Assembly (NCBI RefSeq): GCF_900141845.1
Contig: NZ_FQZB01000014.1
Coordinates: 142,883 to 206,882 of the forward strand
Source: Clostridium cavendishii DSM 21758
GTDB lineage: Bacteria; Bacillota; Clostridia; Clostridiales; Clostridiaceae
Reading direction: 5' to 3'
Length of the DNA stretch: 64,000 nucleotides
The translations under genes and the position numbers were made by a program. Numbering within the stretch: position 1 is the first letter of the stretch; every line of letters starts with the position of its first letter. The notes beneath the pieces are model-generated. The model ran no database searches. It was not told where the DNA came from and worked only from the letters and a program-made list of their open reading frames with translations. This document shows, piece by piece, positions 43,941 through 53,382 of this stretch.

Positions 43941-45617
43941 CTAATATTTAATATAATCGCCCTTTACATATCCTTCTTTTTCACCAACATTAGTTTCAAA
44001 TATTATATTAACCCATCCGTTATTTATTCCTTTTACTTTAACATTTGCATTTGGTAACAAGTATCCAATAGGTAAATTATTTATTCCTGGTCCTGTTCTT
44101 ACATTTAGATTGGTAGAAACATTTACTACAACACCTTTTTTATAACCATCATCTTTTGGTTTATCTTTTTCTACTGTATTGCTTGGGGAAAGCTTCTTAA
44201 TATATGCCTTATTTGCATAGCCTATTTTACCATTATAATTTACCTTATACCAATCTCCACTTTCTCCTATAATATCTAATTCTGAATCATTAAGGGCATA
44301 AGCAACCACTGAATATCCTGTTCCTGCACCTTGCCTTATGTTTAAATTTGTTGATACGTTATATATTCTTCCCTTTTGTTTATCTGAATTATTAGTATTA
44401 TTTGCAGTATTTGAATTATTAGTATTATTTGTACTTTGAGAAGGTGGTTTATTAGCTGAATTATTATCTATAACTCTTACAAATTCAGATTTAACAAATC
44501 CAGTTCTATTTCCTGAAAATATTATATTATACCAACCACTTTCTTCATAATTGATTTTTACTGAATCATTATTTTTCAAATAACCTATTACTAATGCTGA
44601 CTTTGAAGCAGCACTTCTTACATTAAGGCTTGTCTCTACATTTACTATATTACCAGCTTTATTTAAATTTGTATTTGGTTTCGTTTCTGGTTTTTCTGTA
44701 TTGTTTGTTTGCTGTTCACTCGTTGAGCCATTTGTAATCTTAACATAACTTTTACTTATAAAACCATATTTTTTAACTCCATTTGATATGTAACTGACTT
44801 TATACCAGCCATTTGATTCTCCATAAATCTCTACATAAGAATTAGCCTGTGTATAGCCTACAACATTAGAACTTCCACTTGCATTTTCTCTTATATTTAA
44901 TCTTGTCGATACATTTATGATTTTACCCGTTGCTACTTGCTTTATTTCTTCTCCACCATTAGGATTAGATGTATCAACGCTAGATATAACATTTTTAAAG
45001 TATGTCCATAATTGAGGCTTGTCTTTTATCATCATTTTAGGACAAATCTTACCTGAAGCATCATAATGCCTTACTACATGATCTGCTGGTATATTATATT
45101 TAGCCATAAGATATTTGGTTAACGCTATACCATTTTCTAGAGTTTTGTTAAAATCATTTTCCGGATTTACACAAAGTTCTATAGCTATAGTTGTTGAATT
45201 GTTTATCTCTTTATTATTTCCATCACCTACATGCCAACCTCTCCAAGTATTCTCTAAAACTTGTATTATATTATTTTGGTCAACAGTATAGTGTGCTGAA
45301 GCTAAAGCTTCAGGATGATTAGCAAAATAATCTCTATTTGCCTTCGCATTAGCTCCAAAAGATCTATTATCAGTATCGTGAATTACTATATATTTAGGTA
45401 CTATAGTAACACCTTTTGAATAATTAATATTTATCAATTGTTTGTTTACTTTTATTCCATTTAAAATAGGCGTTTCTTCTTGTGTTGCTTGTTTAAGATT
45501 TTTATCTATGGTTTTATCATTTTTTTCTGTAGCATTAGCTATAACTTCTTCACTAGCCACTACATTAGCTGCTATAGTAGATGCTATAATAACTGCTGAT
45601 ATCGCCTTTTTTTTCAT
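43941..45617 (-). CDS. Secreted N-acetylmuramoyl-L-alanine amidase with four SH3 repeats
   Basis: 558 residues. Signal peptide MKKKAISAVIIASTIAANVV. Amidase_2 domain about 65-215 with YIVIHDTDNRS (zinc His), AHYTVDQNN, GWHVGDGNN, TIAIELCVN and VVRHYDASGKICP (zinc His and a ligand position taken by Cys). Four bacterial SH3 domains follow, each with a STRLNIRENASG-like or STNLNVRTGPGI-like start, joined by Asn/Thr linkers. The SH3 domains should hold the enzyme on the wall. AAGGAG precedes the ATG. Confidence 0.93.
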   Translation of the reverse strand: MKKKAISAVIIASTIAANVVASEEVIANATEKNDKTIDKNLKQATQEETPILNGIKVNKQLININYSKGVTIVPKYIVIHDTDNRSFGANAKANRDYFANHPEALASAHYTVDQNNIIQVLENTWRGWHVGDGNNKEINNSTTIAIELCVNPENDFNKTLENGIALTKYLMAKYNIPADHVVRHYDASGKICPKMMIKDKPQLWTYFKNVISSVDTSNPNGGEEIKQVATGKIINVSTRLNIRENASGSSNVVGYTQANSYVEIYGESNGWYKVSYISNGVKKYGFISKSYVKITNGSTSEQQTNNTEKPETKPNTNLNKAGNIVNVETSLNVRSAASKSALVIGYLKNNDSVKINYEESGWYNIIFSGNRTGFVKSEFVRVIDNNSANKPPSQSTNNTNNSNTANNTNNSDKQKGRIYNVSTNLNIRQGAGTGYSVVAYALNDSELDIIGESGDWYKVNYNGKIGYANKAYIKKLSPSNTVEKDKPKDDGYKKGVVVNVSTNLNVRTGPGINNLPIGYLLPNANVKVKGINNGWVNIIFETNVGEKEGYVKGDYIKY

Positions 45618-45935
45618 AATATTCTCCTTAAAATTACTATATATTCAATTATACCACTAATTTTGTAAAGTCAAATATCATTAATTGAATTTTGTTACAT
45701 ATTATGACTTACAGAAATTACACAATTATTAGAATAATATAGTTTAACATAAATTATGATATAATTATTACCATACTCTATATTTTCGTACTTTTAATCT
45801 AGAAATTTATTAGATTTTAAGGATTTTCTATATTTTAATATAGACTTAATCTATTCATTATAATTATAAATTATCCTATAAATTTAAATTATAGTTATGT
45901 TATCAGAATATATAAAATGAGGTGGTATTTTATTC
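45618..45935. other. Divergent promoter region between amidase and CDF genes
   Basis: About 320 bases of very AT-rich sequence with several TATAAT-like words on both strands. No confident promoter pair, RNA or operator is called. Confidence 0.5.
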
Positions 45936-47102
45936 ATGTTTTCTAATTTGCTAATTAAAATATTTATAAAAAAAAGTAATGATGTTGAAAATTTGAGAGA
46001 CAGTTATGGATATTTAGCTGGTTTTGTTGGTATAATTTCTAATATTTTATTATTTATAATTAAACTTACAGTAGGAATTTTAGTTAATAGTATAGCAATT
46101 ATAGCTGATGCCTTTAATAATCTTTCCGATGCTGCATCTTCTATAGTAACTATTGTAGGCTTTAAACTTTCTAAAAGACCAGCTGACAAAGAACATCCTT
46201 TTGGTCATGGACGTATAGAATATCTTTCAGCTTTGATAGTAGCCTTTATGGTTATGATGGTAGGTTTTCAATTTATAAAAACCTCCTTTGAAAGAATTAT
46301 GCACCCAGAAAGCATCACGTTTGAAATTATTCCATTTATTCTTTTACTATTATCTATTTTAGTTAAGCTTTGGCTAAGTAGATTCAATAAAATAATTGGT
46401 GAAAAAATTAATTCTAGCGCCTTAAAAGCTGCTTCTGTAGATGCATTAGGTGATGTCTTTACTTCTAGCTGTGTAGTTATATCTTTCTTAGCTACTAAAT
46501 TCACAACCATTCCAATAGATGGTTATATAGGTGTTTTAGTATCCCTTATTATACTTTACTCTGGTTTTACTTTAGTTAAAGAAACTATGAGCCCACTTAT
46601 AGGGGAAGCACCTGATCCTTACCTTGTGACTTCTATAACTACTGGAGTTTTATCCTATGATAATATAATAGGAGTTCATGATCTTATAATTCACAATTAT
46701 GGTGTTGGAAAATGTATGGCCTCAATTCATGCTGAAATTCCATCTAATATAGATATAATGAAAATACACGAAATCATAGATAAAGCTGAGAGAGAGCTTT
46801 CAGAAAAGCTAAACATATACCTTGTAATTCATATGGATCCTATCTGCATTGATTCAAAAGAAGTTAATGATGCACTGACTATGGTTCAAAAAATTATTAA
46901 ATTTAATTCTCTTACAAAATCTGTTCATGATTTTAGAATAGTTGGTGAAGGTAATAAGAAAAACTTAATATTTGATGTTGTTGTAGATAGTGCAAATTTA
47001 ACAATTACAGAGGAAGAGCTTAAGTCTCAACTTATCTCTGAAGTAAGAAAATTACATCCTGAATATAACTGTATAATAACAATTGATAATGACTTTATAT
47101 AA
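45936..47102 (+). CDS. Cation diffusion facilitator (metal efflux) transporter
   Basis: 388 residues, six membrane helices, then a cytosolic metal-binding domain. Family signature: NSIAIIADAFNNLSDAASSI on helix 2 (with the paired Asp), HPFGHGRIEYLSAL after helix 2, and KAASVDALGDVFTSSCVV on helix 5. C-terminal domain has HDLIIHNYGVGKCMASIHAEI. The two Asp/Asn positions suggest Mn or Zn/Fe export by proton exchange; the ion is not decided. Start ATG has GAGGTGG before it. Confidence 0.93.
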   Translation: MFSNLLIKIFIKKSNDVENLRDSYGYLAGFVGIISNILLFIIKLTVGILVNSIAIIADAFNNLSDAASSIVTIVGFKLSKRPADKEHPFGHGRIEYLSALIVAFMVMMVGFQFIKTSFERIMHPESITFEIIPFILLLLSILVKLWLSRFNKIIGEKINSSALKAASVDALGDVFTSSCVVISFLATKFTTIPIDGYIGVLVSLIILYSGFTLVKETMSPLIGEAPDPYLVTSITTGVLSYDNIIGVHDLIIHNYGVGKCMASIHAEIPSNIDIMKIHEIIDKAERELSEKLNIYLVIHMDPICIDSKEVNDALTMVQKIIKFNSLTKSVHDFRIVGEGNKKNLIFDVVVDSANLTITEEELKSQLISEVRKLHPEYNCIITIDNDFI

Positions 47103-47162
47103 AAGACAGACAAGCATTGCATTATTTTATGTTAAATTATAGTTTATAACTTAACATAAAAT

Positions 47163-47213
47163 TAAGACTATAGAATTATAAGTTTCAATCTTATAATTCT
47201 ATAGCCTTTTTTA
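47163..47213. terminator. Shared terminator between convergent CDF and LTA-synthase-like genes
   Basis: CTATAGAATTATAAG / CTTATAATTCTATAG, then CCTTTTTT on the plus strand. T-rich on the minus strand as well. Confidence 0.9.
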
Positions 47214-47223
47214 TTTTTCTTTT

Positions 47224-49041
47224 CTATTTTTCTAAATAGTCACCTTTTATAATCATATCAGCAACTTTAAATATATCTTTAAGATGCTTTGTTTCTTTTT
47301 CATCTTTAGGTGTTCCTTTTATATCTCCATAATTAAGTATAGTAGAATTTCTTTCAGTGTTAACTAAAACTCTACCCATGGAAGTATTCTCAAATTCCTT
47401 TCTATCTATTCCTAGCATATAACTTATAGTTGGAAGGAAATCTACTTGTCCGCCTGCTTTCTCTACTACCTCACCCTTAATTCCTGGATTATAAACTAAA
47501 AATGGTATTTTCATATCTGGTTTTTGCCACCAGTCTCCTTCGAATTTTACATCCTTAAGTTTATCTTGATAGAATTTATGAACACCAGTATGGTCTCCAT
47601 ATATCATTATGGCTGTATTATCTAATTGTCCATTCTTTTTAAGTTCATTTAAAAACATACCTATTTGTTCATCTACATATCTTACACTTTGGAAATATGC
47701 TCCTAATATGCTTTGATCAAATTCTTTAGGCAATTTTAATAGCTTTTTATCTTCTGGCATATCAAAAGGTCCATGGCTTGTTAGTGTTACAAAAAAACTA
47801 TAAAACGGTTCTTTTTCATCTTTAAGCTTTCCAGCTATCTGCTTCATATAAGATCCATCTGAAAGGCCAAGACCTATTATTTCATCCTTATTATATTCTG
47901 ATATATCTCTTATTTTATCAAATTTAAAAGATTTATGAGCTTCTGACCAATTCCAATTTCCAGGTACTTCTGGATGTGAGGAAATTGTAGTATACCCTTG
48001 TTTACTAAGTAGTTTAGGTAAAGTATTATAATTTCTCCATGGATATAAGAAAAATGTACTACCTTCTCTTAATGGAAAAACAGAAGTATTTACTAGCAGA
48101 TCACAATCCGAACTTGTTCCTATATTATTTTGTTCATATATGTTATTAAAATAAATACTATTTGACATTAGCTTATTTAAATTAGGTGTAATTTCTTGAT
48201 CATAAGCCTTTTTACCTATAACAAAATTCTCAAGTGATTCTACTTGAATAGCTATAACATTTTTACCCTTTAACATATCTTTATATTTATTATCTGGTAA
48301 TGTTTCTTTGTTATCCTTAAACCACTGATTAATATCCTCTTTATCAGTACTTGTTAATTTCTCTCCAGAACTTGAATACTTCATTATATCATAACCATGA
48401 TAACCTAAAGGACTCATATTTGACATGGTTTGAAACGGTGCCCAAGCTATTCTAAATAACATCATTTCACCCTTAGTTTTGTCCTTTACATCTATATAAT
48501 CATGTGAATACCAAAGTGTAAATATTGAAACTACAATTAATCCAACTGTTACTATTATGTTTCTTTTTTCACTTTTAAAATTTTTCTTCATAAATAAAGC
48601 TGCTGGAATAAGTGCTATTAAATCAATAAAAAATAAAACATCTACACCTTTAAAATTCATTAATGACTTTCCTAATGGATTAAAAATTTCTGGATGTAAG
48701 ATATGTCTTATTGATAAAAATGTTCCATTTACTCTATAATAGTTTATATCAGCTAATAACATGACACTTACTATTAAATTAATAATTATTGCATATCTAT
48801 TTCTACCTTTTTCTTTAAATAAAAAACTAAAGCTTAAAATTAAAATTATACATGCTATATGTGCTGCTATTGGTGGTTTTGTAAAATACATAGTATCCCA
48901 TTTTATACTTGCAGATTCTGGTGCTCTTAACATAGCTAAAAATATCATCGATTTCAACTGTATAATAACACCTATAATTACTACAAATAAATATTTATTC
49001 ATGTAATAAGATATTGATTTTGAACTATTCTTTTCTCTCAT
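47224..49041 (-). CDS. LTA synthase-family membrane sulfatase-like enzyme
   Basis: 605 residues. Five N-terminal helices, then an extracellular sulfatase-fold domain. IAIQVESLENFVIG carries the first metal Glu; the nucleophile is Thr309 in NIGTSSDCDLL; later metal sites are IMIYGDHTGVH and SSHPEVPGNW. The family transfers glycerol-phosphate from phosphatidylglycerol to build lipoteichoic acid; relatives act as primases or phosphoethanolamine transferases. AGGAG precedes the ATG. Confidence 0.92.
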   Translation of the reverse strand: MREKNSSKSISYYMNKYLFVVIIGVIIQLKSMIFLAMLRAPESASIKWDTMYFTKPPIAAHIACIILILSFSFLFKEKGRNRYAIIINLIVSVMLLADINYYRVNGTFLSIRHILHPEIFNPLGKSLMNFKGVDVLFFIDLIALIPAALFMKKNFKSEKRNIIVTVGLIVVSIFTLWYSHDYIDVKDKTKGEMMLFRIAWAPFQTMSNMSPLGYHGYDIMKYSSSGEKLTSTDKEDINQWFKDNKETLPDNKYKDMLKGKNVIAIQVESLENFVIGKKAYDQEITPNLNKLMSNSIYFNNIYEQNNIGTSSDCDLLVNTSVFPLREGSTFFLYPWRNYNTLPKLLSKQGYTTISSHPEVPGNWNWSEAHKSFKFDKIRDISEYNKDEIIGLGLSDGSYMKQIAGKLKDEKEPFYSFFVTLTSHGPFDMPEDKKLLKLPKEFDQSILGAYFQSVRYVDEQIGMFLNELKKNGQLDNTAIMIYGDHTGVHKFYQDKLKDVKFEGDWWQKPDMKIPFLVYNPGIKGEVVEKAGGQVDFLPTISYMLGIDRKEFENTSMGRVLVNTERNSTILNYGDIKGTPKDEKETKHLKDIFKVADMIIKGDYLEK

Positions 49042-49349
49042 GTCTTCTCCTAACTTTATAAAAATTTGTATTATAATTATAACATTATGTTAAATAATAC
49101 TTCAAATTAAAATCTTAATCTCTATTTACTTTAAGTGTGAACAATCTATAAATAAGACCTTTATTATTATTTTTTGGTTCCCTATTTATATTCTTTAAAA
49201 TAAATTCTTCTATTCTATTTCTAAAATAAAAAATTTAAATTTGTTAAATTAATACTAACACTAAAAAATGAAGATATTCGTAATAAATTCTTAAGATTTT
49301 ATAACAAAAACAGACTTTAATCTAAAATATAAAGTCTATTTTATATATA
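49042..49349. other. AT-rich gap with the terminator of the downstream-facing lipoprotein gene
   Basis: Upstream region of the LTA-synthase-like gene. At 49312-49337 AGACTTTA / TAAAGTCT forms a hairpin followed on the minus strand by GTTTTTG, ending the 49350-50714 transcript. Nothing else recognised. Confidence 0.6.
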
Positions 49350-50714
49350 TTATTTAATATCTGTTATTTTCATCATATTGTAACCTCTTTTTTCTAACGC
49401 TGCTACAATTCTTTTTAAATTTGCATTGTCATCATACTCAAAATCAGGATAATTATTTTCGCCTTCCTTAAGCTTTATAAAACCATATTCAAATTCTGGA
49501 TGATAAAATAAACTTGCCATTGTACTTTCAGGTAAATGCTCTATCCTAGAAATCATACCTTCTACTTTTCCATTCTGAACATAATCTAGTGGTGTCCATA
49601 TATAATAAGTCTTTCCGTTGTAATTACTCTTTATAGGCATATTTGAAGATACAGGTTTACCCTTCTCATTTATATATTGATGATAAATATAATCAAAATG
49701 ATTTTCAAGCTCCTTATTTTGTTCCAACGTTATTTCATAATGAGGTGCCTCAAAAAAATCAACTTTTATATCCAAATACTCAGCAATTTTTTTTGCTGCT
49801 ATAACTCTCTCTCTTATATACTTAGCTCCTGGATGTCTTGGTCCAAACTCTATTCCCGCTAAAGTATTTTCATTACCAGTTTGATGAGTATATCCATGTA
49901 ATCCTATAACACCACCTCTGTCACTTATATAATCCATTGTATAAACCATATCTGCAAAATAATTAGAATTTTTAGTTGACGGATCTTCATCTTTTTTATC
50001 AGCAGGTCTTACATATCTAGGTACCCAAGCTAAATGGTATGGTATTCCTTTGTCATTTAGATAATCACCCATTATTCTAATTCTTTCAAAAATTTCATCA
50101 TCAAATTTAGTATTCGTTGCTGAGACATCTTCTAACCTTATAAAACCTGGTGTTTTAAGCTTTGCCTTATACTTTTCTGTTTTTTTCTCTCTTTTCACTT
50201 TATTTATCATAACTTGATTCTTCTCACCATTTATTCTAACTCTTAAATCAAAGCACCTTGAAAAATCATATAAACTTAAATAATAAAAACCATCTTTCTC
50301 TATTAAAGGTTTCTTTAATTTTAAATTTTCTTCACCCTTAGTAAAGCTATTTTCACCTATATTTATATTTAAGTCCTTATCTAGAAATGTAATCTTTAAT
50401 ATATTATCTTTTTTTTGAATTTCACCTGAATTATTATTTATTATTTCGGTAATAGGTAGATAATATCTGTTTCTCTCTATGTAAATTGGAAGTTTATTAT
50501 TCTGTTCCTTACCTTCAAATATAATTTTAAAATCTATTTTTTCCATATCTAACTTTGTAAACTTACTATAATCTAAATATTTTGTCTTTGTATCACCTAC
50601 CTTTTCCTTACTTTCAGCCTTGTATTTTTCCTTATTATTACAACCTGCTAAAATTCCTAATGCTAAAATAATACTAATAAATAATATGACTTTTCTTATG
50701 ATTTTTCTTTTCAA
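49350..50714 (-). CDS. Lipoprotein with polysaccharide deacetylase-like (DUF2334-type) domain
   Basis: 454 residues. Lipoprotein signal ending LAGCNNKEK (Cys near 25). Residues about 60-170 resemble the copper-amine-oxidase N-terminal (beta) domain: YIERNRYYLPITEIINNN, KDGFYYLSLYDFSRCF. Residues about 185-454 form a deacetylase-like barrel with PGFIRLEDVSATNT, YHLAWVPRYVRP, GVIGLHGYTHQTGN and FFEAPHYE, the motif set of DUF2334. It probably acts on a cell-surface polysaccharide outside the membrane. Substrate unknown. Confidence 0.8.
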   Translation of the reverse strand: MKRKIIRKVILFISIILALGILAGCNNKEKYKAESKEKVGDTKTKYLDYSKFTKLDMEKIDFKIIFEGKEQNNKLPIYIERNRYYLPITEIINNNSGEIQKKDNILKITFLDKDLNINIGENSFTKGEENLKLKKPLIEKDGFYYLSLYDFSRCFDLRVRINGEKNQVMINKVKREKKTEKYKAKLKTPGFIRLEDVSATNTKFDDEIFERIRIMGDYLNDKGIPYHLAWVPRYVRPADKKDEDPSTKNSNYFADMVYTMDYISDRGGVIGLHGYTHQTGNENTLAGIEFGPRHPGAKYIRERVIAAKKIAEYLDIKVDFFEAPHYEITLEQNKELENHFDYIYHQYINEKGKPVSSNMPIKSNYNGKTYYIWTPLDYVQNGKVEGMISRIEHLPESTMASLFYHPEFEYGFIKLKEGENNYPDFEYDDNANLKRIVAALEKRGYNMMKITDIK

Positions 50715-50910
50715 AATACTTTCTCCTTTTTATTTCCATATAATTCCACTTATAATTATATAAAGATATCCAGTTTCTTTCTCTTAAATAAACCTTAAAT
50801 TTGCATATAATGTTAAATAGTATACCTATCTAAAAATGTCTTAAAAACTTTTATAATTTTAATAATATAATATAAAAAATTCTTGTATAATTTTACAAAT
50901 TACTATACAA

Positions 50911-50950
50911 AAAAAACAGGTTACAATATTATATAATGTAACCTGTTTTT
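50911..50950 (-). terminator. Terminator of the amino acid ABC transporter operon
   Basis: AAAAACAGGTTACA / TGTAACCTGTTTTT, T run on the minus strand. Confidence 0.9.
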
Positions 50951-50957
50951 AATACTT

Positions 50958-51680
50958 TTATAGAACTTTAGATAAAAAATCTTTAGTCCTTTGATTTTTA
51001 GGATTTTTAAAGAACTCTTCTGGTTCTCCTTGTTCTATTATATTTCCGCCGTCCATAAATATTATTCTATCGCCAACTTCCTTAGCAAAACCCATTTCGT
51101 GAGTTACTACAACCATTGTCATTCCTTCACTAGCAAGGTTTTTCATAACTGTTAAAACTTCTCCAACCATTTCTGGATCTAAAGCTGAAGTAGGCTCATC
51201 AAAAAGCATAACATCTGGTTCCATAGCTAAAGCTCTTGCTATAGCTATTCTTTGCTTTTGTCCTCCAGATAAAGATGCTGGATATGCATTGGCTTTTTCT
51301 TTAAGTCCAACCTTATCTAATAATTTATAAGCTATTTCTTCTGCCTTAGCCTTATCCATTTTTTTAACATTTATAGGTGCTATAGTTATATTTTCTAATA
51401 CTGTTTTATGAGGAAAAAGATTAAATTGTTGGAATACCATACCCATCTTTTGTCTAACTTCATTTATATTAACCTTTTTATCTGTAATACTCTTATCTTC
51501 AAAAATTATCTCACCTTGAGTAGGTACCTCTAACAAATTAAGGCATCTTAAAAAGGTTGACTTTCCTGAACCAGATGGTCCTATAACAACAACTACTTCT
51601 CCCTTTTTAATATGTTCATTTACTCCTTTTAATACTTCATTTTTTCCAAAATATTTGTGTAAATTATTAACGTGAATCAC
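50958..51680 (-). CDS. glnQ: Polar amino acid ABC transporter ATPase (GlnQ type)
   Basis: 240 residues from the GTG at 51680, ten bases after GAGGAGG and in line with the family start MIHVNNLHKYFG. Walker A GPSGSGKSTFLRCL, Q-loop MVFQQFNLFPHKT, signature LSGGQKQRIAIARAL, Walker B VMLFDEPTSALDPE, His switch VVVTHEMGFA. It overlaps the permease stop by 14 bases. The symbol reflects the subfamily, not a proven substrate. Confidence 0.93.
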   Translation of the reverse strand: MIHVNNLHKYFGKNEVLKGVNEHIKKGEVVVVIGPSGSGKSTFLRCLNLLEVPTQGEIIFEDKSITDKKVNINEVRQKMGMVFQQFNLFPHKTVLENITIAPINVKKMDKAKAEEIAYKLLDKVGLKEKANAYPASLSGGQKQRIAIARALAMEPDVMLFDEPTSALDPEMVGEVLTVMKNLASEGMTMVVVTHEMGFAKEVGDRIIFMDGGNIIEQGEPEEFFKNPKNQRTKDFLSKVL

Positions 51681-52332
51681 TAGCCTTAAGCCTCCTCTCA
51701 AGTATATTCATTCCTCTAGTTAGAATAAATGTTATAATGAAATATATAGCTGCAGCTACGATTAATGGTTCTAATCCTCTAAATGATGCAGCTCTTACTG
51801 TACCTGAATTGTACATAAGTTCTGCTACACCAATTACAGATACCATTGAAGATTCTTTTATAATAGAAATAAATTCATTTCCTAACGCAGGCAATATATT
51901 TTTAAATGCCTGAGGAATTATAATTTTTCTCATAGCCAAATCTTGTTTCATACCAAGACTTCTAGCTGCTTCCATTTGACCTTTATCAACAGCTTCAATA
52001 CCAGCTCTTATTATTTCTGCAACATATGCTCCTGAATTTAACGAAAGAGCAATTATTCCTGTAAGTATATCTGGTAGATCAGTACCAATAATTAAAGGCA
52101 GCCCTATATAAATTATCCATATTTGAATTAGTAGGGGTGTTCCTCTAACAAACTCAATATAAGCTATAGATATAGCTTTTAATATTTTAACCTTGGATAG
52201 CTTCATTAAGCTTAAGAATAATCCAAGTATTGTTCCAATTAGTACAGCAAAAAATGCTAATATTAATGTTGTCTTAGTTCCAGTCACAAAATAGCTACTG
52301 TACTTTGATAAGAAATCAAAATTAAAGTTCAA
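51667..52332 (-). CDS. Polar amino acid ABC transporter permease
   Basis: 221 residues, five helices, HisM/GlnP family: TTLILAFFAVLIGTILGLF, EFVRGTPLLIQIWIIYIG and the EAA loop EAARSLGMKQDLAMRKIIIPQ. Middle gene of the three-gene operon, between the binding protein and ATPase. Confidence 0.94.
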   Translation of the reverse strand: MNFNFDFLSKYSSYFVTGTKTTLILAFFAVLIGTILGLFLSLMKLSKVKILKAISIAYIEFVRGTPLLIQIWIIYIGLPLIIGTDLPDILTGIIALSLNSGAYVAEIIRAGIEAVDKGQMEAARSLGMKQDLAMRKIIIPQAFKNILPALGNEFISIIKESSMVSVIGVAELMYNSGTVRAASFRGLEPLIVAAAIYFIITFILTRGMNILERRLKASDSR

Positions 52333-52359
52333 GATTTTCCCCCCCTAATATTCTAATTA

Positions 52360-53160
52360 TTATTTTATTTCTGAATTTGCTTCTTCAAAAAACTTCTTTA
52401 AACTTCCATCTTTCTCTAATCTATCTAAAGTTTTATTTATTGCCTCTTGTAATTCTTTTGAATCTTTTGCCATTGCAATGGCATATCCACCAACTTCATC
52501 CTTTATTACAGGTTTAGCTATTGCAAGATCAGGATTTTTTGAAATATAAGCTTCTGCAACTGGTTGTTCTAATACAACACTATCAATCTTTCCACTTTTT
52601 AAATTCATTATTGTATCACCAGTCTTTGCTAAAGAATTAAGTTGTGCTTTTTCTACATTCTTAGTTGTAACATCTTCTTGAACTGAACCTTTTTGAACAC
52701 CTATTTTTTTACCTTTAAAGTCTTCTATTGTGTTATATTTATCTTTCTCAGATGCCTTTACTACAAAAGCATTGTCTGTCTTATAATACATATTTGAAAA
52801 ATCAACATTCTCTTTTCTCTCTGGCTTTGGTGTCATACCTGATAGAATAACATCTAGCTTTTTACCTTGTAATGCAGGTAATAATCCATCAAAATCCATT
52901 TCCTTTATTTCAAGTTTTACTCCTAGGTCTTTTGCAACCTCATTTGCTATCATTACATCCATTCCTACAACGTTGCCCTTTTCATCCTTAGATTCAAATG
53001 GAGCAAAATCTGGAGAAGTTCCCATTACTAACTTTCCGCTATCCTTAATTTTTTGTAATTGAGTTTTATTTTCTGCTTTCTTTCCACAAGCTACAGCTGA
53101 TATTGATAAAGCTGTTACCATTAATAATACTATTGTCTTTTTCACTAAATTTCTCTTCAT
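52360..53160 (-). CDS. Amino acid ABC transporter substrate-binding lipoprotein
   Basis: 266 residues from the ATG at 53160, preceded by GGGGG; 18 in-frame codons further upstream are not conserved-looking. Signal with lipobox ISAVAC. SBP family 3 features: LVMGTSPDFAPFESKDEKGN, DFDGLLPALQGKKLDVILSG, GKKIGVQKGSVQ and AIAMAKDSKELQEAIN. First gene of the operon; captures a polar amino acid outside the membrane. Confidence 0.95.
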   Translation of the reverse strand: MKRNLVKKTIVLLMVTALSISAVACGKKAENKTQLQKIKDSGKLVMGTSPDFAPFESKDEKGNVVGMDVMIANEVAKDLGVKLEIKEMDFDGLLPALQGKKLDVILSGMTPKPERKENVDFSNMYYKTDNAFVVKASEKDKYNTIEDFKGKKIGVQKGSVQEDVTTKNVEKAQLNSLAKTGDTIMNLKSGKIDSVVLEQPVAEAYISKNPDLAIAKPVIKDEVGGYAIAMAKDSKELQEAINKTLDRLEKDGSLKKFFEEANSEIK

Positions 53161-53339
53161 ATATTTAACCCCCTGTGCATTAACATCTTTTCTATATGCA
53201 TAATTATACATCAATAATTAATATTTATGCAACTTTTTTTAAGCTTTTTTATATTTTTTATGATTTTCATTTTCAGAAAACATTTACACCTATCTTTTAA
53301 CTCTCCTTTGCTTATTATTATTGATAATTTAACAATAAA

Positions 53340-53378
53340 AAATACCTAATGAGTTTTGTATTAACTCATTAGGTATTT
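53340..53378 (-). terminator. Terminator of helD
   Basis: AAATACCTAATGAGTT / AACTCATTAGGTATTT hairpin five bases before the end of the helD gene. Confidence 0.9.
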
Positions 53379-53382
53379 TAAC

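Noticed and set aside
43941..45000. Direct repeats in the amidase gene as a CRISPR-like or tandem DNA repeat
   Set aside because: They encode the four diverged SH3 domains; no CRISPR array was seen anywhere in the window.
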